Assembly: GCA_963726615.1 (NCBI GenBank)
Contig: CAVSCX010000016.1
Coordinates: 62,001-126,000 of the forward strand
Length of the DNA stretch: 64,000 bases
From: CAWDZK01 sp963726615
Lineage (GTDB): Bacteria; Actinomycetota; Actinomycetes; JACCUZ01
Direction: 5' to 3'
Within the stretch, counting starts at the first letter, position 1, and every line of letters starts with the position of its first letter. The position numbers and the translations under genes were made by a program. Below, one piece after another: positions 58,368 to 64,000 of this stretch. Below the pieces are notes generated by a model. The model did no database searches, was not told where the DNA came from, and saw only the letters and a program-made list of their open reading frames with translations.

Positions 58368-59132
58368 GTGGTGGACACGGTGACCATGGGCGAGGACCGC
58401 ACGGACGGCGGCCGCAGCGACGCCGAGCTCCTGCGGGCGCACGCCGACGGCGACACGGAGGCCTTCGGCGAGCTCGTCGTCCGGCACCGTGACCGGCTGT
58501 GGGCGGTCGCCCTGCGCACGCTCGGCCAGCCGGAGGAGGCAGCCGACGCGCTGCAGGACGCGCTCCTGTCGGCCTTCCGGGCGGGCCGCGGCGGCTCCGC
58601 CTGGCGCGGCGACTCGGCGGTGACCACCTGGCTGCACCGCATCGTCGTCAACGCCTGCCTCGACCGCGCACGGCGCCGGGCGGTGCGCCCGGCCGACCCG
58701 CTGCCCGAGCACGACAGCCTGCAGATCGCCGACCGCCGCGACGACGTCGCCGCCCGGACCGTGGCGATCGACGTCACGGCCGCCCTGGACACGTTGCCGG
58801 TCGAGCAGCGCGGCGCCCTGGTCCTCGTCGACATGTACGGCTGGTCGGTCGAGGAGGCGGCCCGGGTGCTCGACTGCCCGGTCGGGACCGTGAAGAGCCG
58901 CTGCGCTCGCGGCCGCGCCCGACTGCTGCCCCTGCTGCGGGAGGGGAACCAGGAACCGGGCCGCGACGTCCCACCCGAGGACAGCGGGCCCACGCAACGT
59001 CGGGACCAGCCGGTCGCCGGGCCGATGGCGTCGCGGACACCAGCGGCACCGACCACACCCGCTGCCCACAGCACACCGGACCCACCGAAGGCACCGAGCA
59101 GCGCCGAGACCCCGGACGGAGGCGAGCGATGA
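58368..59132 (+). CDS. sigM: ECF sigma factor SigM
   Basis: Sigma factor of 254 residues. Region 2: LLRAHADGDTEAFGELVVRHRDRLWAVALRT with DALQDALLSAFRAG and WLHRIVVNACLDRARRR; region 4: VDMYGWSVEEAARVLDCPVGTVKSRCARGRARL. The C-terminal 70 residues are low-complexity Pro/Ala/Thr. GTG at 58368 follows GGAGGT by 10 nt; ATG 58386 is an alternative. Order pseudokinase-sigM-anti-sigma-trxB-trxA is that of mycobacteria (Rv3911) and Streptomyces. The stop overlaps the anti-sigma start by 4 bp. Confidence 0.93.
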   Translation: MVDTVTMGEDRTDGGRSDAELLRAHADGDTEAFGELVVRHRDRLWAVALRTLGQPEEAADALQDALLSAFRAGRGGSAWRGDSAVTTWLHRIVVNACLDRARRRAVRPADPLPEHDSLQIADRRDDVAARTVAIDVTAALDTLPVEQRGALVLVDMYGWSVEEAARVLDCPVGTVKSRCARGRARLLPLLREGNQEPGRDVPPEDSGPTQRRDQPVAGPMASRTPAAPTTPAAHSTPDPPKAPSSAETPDGGER

Positions 59133-60037
59133 GCACCGAGCGCCCGGACCCTGCTGCGCACCTGGACGGCGACGCGCTGGCCGACCTCCAGGAAGGTCTG
59201 CTCGACGCCGCCGGCGAGGCGGAGGCGCGGCGCCACCTCGAGGCCTGTCCCCTCTGCCGGGCCGACCTGGCCGTGCTGACGTCGCTGCCTGCACGGCTCG
59301 CGGCGGTCGCAGACGTCGGGCCGGTCCCTCTCGAGGTGGCGGCACGGATCGACAGTGCGCTGGCCGAGGCGACGACGGCCGACCCGCCGGCCGAGGCGAC
59401 GTCAGCGACCCGCACGGTCACGCCTCTGCCGCTCGCGAAGCCGACCCCCGTGCGCGGGATGCGGCTGCTCCAGGCGGCCGCTGTCCTCGTCCTGGTGCTG
59501 GGTGCAGGTGCCATCGGCATGTCGGCGCTGACCCAGGGCGGCGGAGACAGCGGCGGCACTGCCAGCACTGCTGGGGACGTCGCCGGGGGAAAGGTGGCCC
59601 CGGAGCGGGCCGAGGCCCCGGTCACCGCCAGTGGCCGCGACTGGACGCCCAGCACCCTCGAGGCGGCCGCTCCACGCCTCGCCACCGGCGCCATCGGCCC
59701 CACCGTCACCCTGTTCGACCGCCAGGCAGGGCCCGCCGCCGGCAGCGACAGCTCCGGCGGGGAGGCGGGCAGCCCTCCGACGCCTGCCGACGGCGCGGCC
59801 GGCGCGGCCGGCGCGCTGGCCGACCCTTCGGCCCTGCGTGCCTGCGCCGCCAACATGAGCAGTGGTGGCCCCCCGCTGACGCTGCTGGCCGTGGACCTGG
59901 CGCGCTGGCAGGGCCAGCCCGCCGGTGTCCTGGTCTTCGCCAGCCCGGACGACGAGACCAGCCTGGACGTCTTCGTGGTGGCTCCGGACTGCCCGCCGGG
60001 AGGCCTCCTGCACTTCGCCCGGGTCCCACGCACCTGA
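59129..60037 (+). CDS. rsmA: Membrane-bound zinc anti-sigma factor of SigM
   Basis: Protein of 302 residues. N-terminal anti-sigma domain with HX3CX2C (His36, Cys40, Cys43; RRHLEACPLC), one membrane helix at about 112-132 (LLQAAAVLVLVLGAGAIGMSA), and an extracytoplasmic part with a Gly/Ala-rich linker and a C-terminal domain with a Cys pair (LRACAANMSS ... VVAPDCPPGG). It should hold SigM at the membrane until an envelope or redox signal is sensed. ATG overlaps the sigM stop (ATGA). Matches the Rv3912/RsmA position. Confidence 0.88.
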   Translation: MSTERPDPAAHLDGDALADLQEGLLDAAGEAEARRHLEACPLCRADLAVLTSLPARLAAVADVGPVPLEVAARIDSALAEATTADPPAEATSATRTVTPLPLAKPTPVRGMRLLQAAAVLVLVLGAGAIGMSALTQGGGDSGGTASTAGDVAGGKVAPERAEAPVTASGRDWTPSTLEAAAPRLATGAIGPTVTLFDRQAGPAAGSDSSGGEAGSPPTPADGAAGAAGALADPSALRACAANMSSGGPPLTLLAVDLARWQGQPAGVLVFASPDDETSLDVFVVAPDCPPGGLLHFARVPRT

Positions 60038-60058
60038 CCGCCGCGGCACCGCGGCCGG

Positions 60059-60084
60059 GGAATTCCTGGCCCCTAGGATCGGTT
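60059..60084 (+). promoter_or_regulatory. SigR/SigH-type promoter of trxB
   Basis: GGAAT (60059-60063), 18 nt, GTT (60082-60084): an exact match to the thiol-stress sigma factor consensus known upstream of trxBA in Streptomyces. The trxB start codon lies 70 bp downstream, so this transcript has a leader, unlike those of the 24-kb motif sites. Confidence 0.75.
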
Positions 60085-60153
60085 GACGAACACGACTGCC
60101 CGCGCGACCAGCCCCGCGCCGGGTCGACCGTCATCGAGAGGCCCAGGTCTGCA

Positions 60154-61140
60154 GTGGACGACGTACGCAACGTGATCATCATCGGCTCGGGACCGGCCGG
60201 GTACACCGCCGCGATCTATGCCGCGCGGGCGAACCTGTCGCCGCTGGTGTTCGAGGGCTCGGTGACCGCCGGCGGCGCGCTGATGAACACCACCGACGTC
60301 GAGAACTACCCGGGTTTCCCCGAGGGCGTCATGGGGCCGGACCTCATGGACCACCTGCGCAAGCAGGCCGAGCGCTTCGGCGCCGAGCTGGTCACCGACG
60401 ACGCCACCGCGGTCGACCTCACCGGTGAGACCAAGGTCGTCACCGACGGCAGCGGGGTCGAGCACCGCGCCCGGGCCGTGATCATCGCCACCGGCAGCGG
60501 GTACCGCGAGCTGGGACTGCCCAACGAGAAGCGGCTCTCCGGGCACGGCGTCTCCTGGTGCGCCACGTGCGACGGCTTCTTCTTCCGTGACCAGGACATC
60601 GTCGTGGTCGGCGGCGGCGACACCGCGATGGAGGAGGCAACCTTCCTGACCCGGTTCGCCCGGTCGGTGACCGTCCTGCACCGGCGCGACTCGCTGCGCG
60701 CGTCGAAGATCATGCAGGAGCGGGCCTTCGCCAACGACAAGATCAGGTTCCGGTGGAACGCCGAGGTCGTCGACGTCCACGGCGAGACGAAGGTGGACGG
60801 CGTGACCGTCCGCGACGTCGTGACCGGCGAGGAGAGCCGGCTGGACGTGACCGGGCTGTTCGTGGCCATCGGTCACGACCCGCGCAGCGAGCTGTTCGAG
60901 GGGCAGGTCCGCCGCGACGAGGAGGGCTACCTGCTCGTCGACAACCCGAGCACCCGGACCAACCTCGCCGGCGTCTTCGCCTGCGGCGACGTCGTCGACC
61001 ACACCTACCGCCAGGCCGTCACCGCGGCGGGGACCGGGTGCGCCGCCGCCCTCGATGCCGAGCGGTACCTCGCCTCGCTCGAGGACGCCGTCCTCACGCA
61101 CGACCCGGTCCAGGTGGCCCAGGCGGGGGTCAGCGTCTGA
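60154..61140 (+). CDS. trxB: Thioredoxin reductase
   Basis: Flavoenzyme of 328 residues, GTG start. FAD loop VIIIGSGPAGYTAAIYAARANL, NADPH loop VVVGGGDTAMEEATFL, active-site WCATCDGFFF (CATC) and final FAD motif GVFACGDVVDHTYRQAVTAAGTGC. It passes electrons from NADPH to thioredoxin, encoded 98 bp downstream. A SigR/SigH-type promoter lies upstream, indicating induction by disulfide stress. Confidence 0.97.
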   Translation: MDDVRNVIIIGSGPAGYTAAIYAARANLSPLVFEGSVTAGGALMNTTDVENYPGFPEGVMGPDLMDHLRKQAERFGAELVTDDATAVDLTGETKVVTDGSGVEHRARAVIIATGSGYRELGLPNEKRLSGHGVSWCATCDGFFFRDQDIVVVGGGDTAMEEATFLTRFARSVTVLHRRDSLRASKIMQERAFANDKIRFRWNAEVVDVHGETKVDGVTVRDVVTGEESRLDVTGLFVAIGHDPRSELFEGQVRRDEEGYLLVDNPSTRTNLAGVFACGDVVDHTYRQAVTAAGTGCAAALDAERYLASLEDAVLTHDPVQVAQAGVSV

Positions 61141-61237
61141 CCCTCGCGCCAGGGCGCACCCACCGATCCGTTCCCACCCACCACGCACCATCGGGCAGTC
61201 CACCATCGACATCGCCGATGACACGAGAGGAGCTCCT

Positions 61238-61558
61238 GTGGGAGCCAAGACCGTCACTGACGAGACCTTCATCGCCGACGTGCTGCAGAACGACAAGCCT
61301 GTGCTCGTCGACTTCTGGGCCGAGTGGTGCGGGCCGTGCCGCCAGGTCTCGCCGATCCTCGAGGAGATCGCGGGTGAGCACGCCGACAAGATCGAGATCG
61401 TCAAGCTCAACGTCGACGAGAACCCGCGGACGGCCGCCGACTACGGCGTCGTGTCGATCCCGACGCTCAACGTCTACCAGGGTGGCCAGGTGGTGAAGTC
61501 CATCGTCGGCGCGAAGCCGAAGGCCATGCTGCTCAAGGACCTCGCCGAGTTCATCTGA
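61238..61558 (+). CDS. trxA: Thioredoxin
   Basis: Protein of 106 residues with the active site DFWAEWCGPCRQVSPIL and the cis-Pro loop VVSIPTLNVYQGG. GTG at 61238 is preceded by GAGAGGAGC. Partner of TrxB in the cytoplasmic thiol-reducing system. Followed at once by a strong hairpin terminator. Confidence 0.97.
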   Translation: MGAKTVTDETFIADVLQNDKPVLVDFWAEWCGPCRQVSPILEEIAGEHADKIEIVKLNVDENPRTAADYGVVSIPTLNVYQGGQVVKSIVGAKPKAMLLKDLAEFI

Positions 61559-61566
61559 CTGATCCG

Positions 61567-61602
61567 GACGGCGCCGCAGCCCGCAGGGGCCGCGGCGCCG
61601 TC
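61567..61602 (+). terminator. Terminator after trxA
   Basis: 11-bp perfect stem (61567-61577 with 61592-61602), whose loop holds an inner GCCC/GGGC pair. Begins 8 bp after the trxA stop. The following ~225 bp to cwlM contain a small hairpin (61627-61642) but no gene. Confidence 0.8.
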
Positions 61603-61827
61603 GGCTGTCCGAGCGGCGACGCGGTGCCTTCCGTGCGGAAGGACTTCGGGGCAGAGGCCGGCGCAACGGGCAGCACCCGACCTCTGCGCATACTGGCCGG
61701 GGCCCGCGGCAGGCGCAGGAGGTGGCCCCCGGCGCGAGGCGGTGCCGACGCATCCGGGCCGGGTACGCTCACTGGTCTCCCGGCCGTTCCCTCCGCCCGA
61801 CGACTCCCCTCAGGAGCGCCCCGCCCG

Positions 61828-63033
61828 ATGCCCGCCGACCGCACCGCCCCCGGCCACCCGCCGGCCGGCGCCCCGGCCTACCGCCGCGGCGACACCGGCG
61901 CGGCGGTGGCCGAGATCCGCGCGAAGCTGGCCGTGCTCGGGCTGCTCGAGGAGGGTGAGGGCGCCGAGCTGCTGGACCCGGCAGGCGCGCTCTTCGACGC
62001 CGCCGCCGACCGGGCCGTGCGTGCCTTCCAGCAGGCCCGCGGCATCTCCGTCGACGGTGTCGTGGGGCCTCGGACCTACCACGCGCTGGACGAGGCGCGG
62101 TGGCGCCTGGGCGACCGGATCCTCTTCTACGTCCCCGCGCGGCTGATGGCGGGCGACGACGTCGCGACGCTGCAGCAGCGGCTGCTCGACATGGGCTTCG
62201 ACTGCGGGCGCGTCGACGGGCTGTTCGGCGTCGAGACCGAGCAGGCCCTGCGGGAGTTCCAGCGCAACATCGGTGTCGTCGCCGACGGCACCTGCGGCCC
62301 GGCGACCTTCAAGGCCCTCACCCAGCTGACCCGCACCGTCGTCGGCGGAAGCCCGCACGCGATGCGCGACTCCGAGGCCATCACCCGAGCCGGTCCGGCG
62401 CTGGCCGGGAAGCTGGTCATCATCGATCCGGGTCGCCCCGACGACGCGAGCAGCGCCGGCAGCGCCTCTGGTGCCGATGCCGATGCCCGCAGCATCGTCT
62501 ACGACATCGCGTCGCGCCTGGAGGGTCGCCTCAGCGCTGCCGGCGCCTCGGCGTTCCTCACCCGCGGGCCCGACGGGGCCGGCAGCGACGGCCCCAGCGA
62601 GGAGGACCAGGCGAGCTTCGCCAACGCCGCCGGCGCCGACCTGCTCATCGCCCTGCACGTCAACCGGAGCCCCAGCCCGACAGCGTCCGGTGTCGCGACC
62701 TACTACTACGGCAACGACGAGTTCGGGCACCACTCCACCGTCGGGCAACGGCTCGCCGACCTGGTGCAGCGGGAGATCTGCGCACGCACCGACCTGGTGG
62801 ACTGCCGGGTCCACCCCAAGACCTGGGACGTGCTGCGCCGCACCCGGATGCCGGCGGTGCGGGCAGAGGTGGGCTACCTGTCCCACCCTGGCGACGCGGC
62901 CCGCCTGGCCGACCCGGCCTTCCGGGACGCTCTCGCCGAGGCGATCGGGGCCGCCGTGCAGCGGCTCTACCTGGCCCCGGAGGACGACGCAGTGACCGGC
63001 GTCCTGCGCATCCCGGAGTGGCTGCGCGCCTGA
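61828..63033 (+). CDS. cwlM: CwlM-like peptidoglycan-binding/amidase_3 protein, probably catalytically dead
   Basis: Protein of 401 residues; ATG at 61828 with AGGAG upstream, no signal peptide. Two PG_binding_1 domains (about 18-85, RRGDTGAAVAEIRAKLAVLG; 95-165, DDVATLQQRLLDMGFDCGRVDG) and an amidase_3 domain (about 194-385). The first zinc His of DPGHGG is Arg here (IIDPGRPDD, Arg203), and the Glu ligand region is an Ala/Asp run, while His277 (ALHVNRS) and Glu347 (RAEVGYL) remain. It therefore fits mycobacterial CwlM, a cytoplasmic regulator of MurA rather than a hydrolase. Position after trxA equals Rv3915. Confidence 0.88.
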   Translation: MPADRTAPGHPPAGAPAYRRGDTGAAVAEIRAKLAVLGLLEEGEGAELLDPAGALFDAAADRAVRAFQQARGISVDGVVGPRTYHALDEARWRLGDRILFYVPARLMAGDDVATLQQRLLDMGFDCGRVDGLFGVETEQALREFQRNIGVVADGTCGPATFKALTQLTRTVVGGSPHAMRDSEAITRAGPALAGKLVIIDPGRPDDASSAGSASGADADARSIVYDIASRLEGRLSAAGASAFLTRGPDGAGSDGPSEEDQASFANAAGADLLIALHVNRSPSPTASGVATYYYGNDEFGHHSTVGQRLADLVQREICARTDLVDCRVHPKTWDVLRRTRMPAVRAEVGYLSHPGDAARLADPAFRDALAEAIGAAVQRLYLAPEDDAVTGVLRIPEWLRA

Positions 63034-63120
63034 CGTGTCACCGTCGGCATCGGCGGCATCGCGGCATCGATCGCACCGTCAGTACCGCGCGTGCGGCGGC
63101 GCCGTCCCGACTGCGACCCG

Positions 63121-63756
63121 TCACACCGGCCGGAACGCCGGCTCCGGGTTCATCGATCCCAGCAGCCGCTCCAGGGCGACCTCGACGTCCTCGCGCCAGG
63201 ACAGCGCGTTGCGCAGCTCCAGCCGCAGCCTCGGGAACAGGTGGTGGGGCCGCACCGTCTTGAAGCCCACCGCGAGCAGGAAGTCGGCCGGCACCACGCA
63301 GCCGCCCACGGGCAGCGCCGCCTCGTCGGCGGGCGTCGCCCGGCCGAACGCCTCGATCGCCCGGACGCCACGGCGGCTGAGGTCCTTGGCCGCGGTCTGC
63401 AACAGCATCCGGCCCAACCCCCCACCCGTGAACTCCGGGAGCAGCCGCGCCGTCATCAACAGGACCGCGTCGGCCGAGACCGGGGAGGTCGGGAACGCGA
63501 GACTGCGGGGCACGTGCACCGGCGGCGCGTAGGTGAGGTACCCGGCCGGGAGCGAGTCGACGTAGACGATCTTGCCGCAGGATCCCCACTCCAGCAGGGT
63601 GGCCGAGAGCCAGGCCTCCTTCTCCAGCTCGACGTCGCCGGCCTCCTCGGCCGCCTCGCGGGCCACCGGGTCGAGCTCCCAGAACACGCACCGCCGACAG
63701 GCATGCGGCAGGTCGTCGAGGTTGTCCAAGGTCAGGCTGGCGCAGCGGCGTGACAC
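63121..63756 (-). CDS. GNAT-family N-acetyltransferase
   Basis: Protein of 211 residues, GTG start, with a GNAT core: YVDSLPAGYLTYAPP, the acetyl-CoA loop region LLPEFTGGGLGRMLLQTAAKDL and a closing AVGFKTVRPH strand. An unusual N-terminal CRRCVFWELDP motif might bind metal. It occupies the place of Rv3916c between cwlM and parB, so parB is expected upstream of it, beyond the window edge. Substrate unknown. Confidence 0.88.
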   Translation of the reverse strand: MSRRCASLTLDNLDDLPHACRRCVFWELDPVAREAAEEAGDVELEKEAWLSATLLEWGSCGKIVYVDSLPAGYLTYAPPVHVPRSLAFPTSPVSADAVLLMTARLLPEFTGGGLGRMLLQTAAKDLSRRGVRAIEAFGRATPADEAALPVGGCVVPADFLLAVGFKTVRPHHLFPRLRLELRNALSWREDVEVALERLLGSMNPEPAFRPV

Positions 63757-63895
63757 CCGCGCCTCCGCATCGTGGTCGACGGCCTTCGGTCGGCAGGAGG
63801 GTAGCGCCGGGCCGCGGTCGGCGGGAAGACCCCGGCTCGACCTCGCCGACGAGGGCGACCCGACGATGCCCGCCCCCGGTCGTGGCTGTGACGCC

Positions 63896-63935
63896 CTGTC
63901 GACCTGTCGACCGGTCGATCTGTCGACCTGTCCGC
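63896..63935. repeat. Period-8 repeat CTGTCGAC near the right edge
   Basis: Five consecutive 8-mers (CTGTCGAC twice, CGGTCGAT, CTGTCGAC, CTGTCCGC) containing SalI-like GTCGAC palindromes. It lies in the 244-bp end of the window upstream of the GNAT gene where no gene was recognised. Confidence 0.6.
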
Positions 63936-64000
63936 ACGGCGAGAGGGAGAGACGTCGAGAGAACCACCAGGAGATCTGTCGTTCTCGCGACGTGGCGACC

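Noticed and set aside
63757..64000. parS centromere site near the expected parB
   Set aside because: No TGTTTCACGTGAAACA-like sequence was found; the GTCGAC repeats do not match parS.

Overview
The window is very GC-rich, densely coded DNA with many GTG starts and 4-bp ATGA/GTGA gene overlaps, typical of a high-GC actinomycete. The right-hand two thirds carries the origin-proximal gene order known from Streptomyces and, in two separate blocks, from Mycobacterium: dnaB / MATE exporter / rplI-rpsR-ssb-rpsF / GT87-ponA-DUF5318 / padR-ino1 / MFS / pcnA / NUDIX-DUF6049-murJ / pseudokinase / sigM-rsmA / trxB-trxA / cwlM / GNAT. By synteny the parA/parB-rnpA-dnaA side should lie just beyond base 64000. 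Genus cannot be fixed from the sequence alone.

Layout. 1-13.9 kb is accessory chromosome: DMT transporter, PhoD-like phosphatase with a PrmC-like methyltransferase, an ArsR-MFS pair, an ABC-F ATPase, a VOC protein, hisC, an RsiG-type c-di-GMP-binding anti-sigma factor, and an ArsR/SRPBCC group. 14-25 kb is the most interesting part: a DUF3179 lipoprotein, an OsmC protein and a long minus-strand gene set (zinc-finger protein, FAD disulfide oxidoreductase, radical SAM enzyme, CDP-alcohol phosphatidyltransferase, and a YnjBCD-type ABC transporter) running divergently from an ECF sigma factor with its zinc anti-sigma factor. Five upstream regions here share a GGAA-N18/19 (+1)-GTTCC promoter-like motif, four of them placed exactly 8 nt before a start codon, so I read the region as one ECF regulon with leaderless transcripts.

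25-34 kb holds dnaB with a 313-residue intein at the SDLRESG/SIEQDAD site, a MATE exporter, and the S6-SSB-S18-L9 operon with a strong terminator. 34-39 kb holds a TIM-barrel endonuclease, MarR/YceI, a FemX-like plus alanine-racemase-like pair, and an orphan AbiEi-like gene flanked by inverted copies of a ~97-bp dispersed repeat (third copy at 25.1 kb). 39-46.7 kb holds GT87, a class A penicillin-binding protein, PadR with a clear promoter/operator, and ino1 whose stop codon is the start of a tandem array of four 87-bp units. 46.7-63.8 kb is the murJ/sigM/trx/cwlM block, broken once by an inserted secreted M14 carboxypeptidase, with a SigR/SigH-type promoter before trxB.

How the genes work together: replication (DnaB, SSB), cell-wall building (PBP, MurJ, pseudokinase, CwlM, FemX/Alr) and thiol redox (trxBA, SigM, the 14-25 kb ECF region) dominate. 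Functions of the ECF-controlled transporter/lipid/radical-SAM set are inference; everything was read by eye without database searches.
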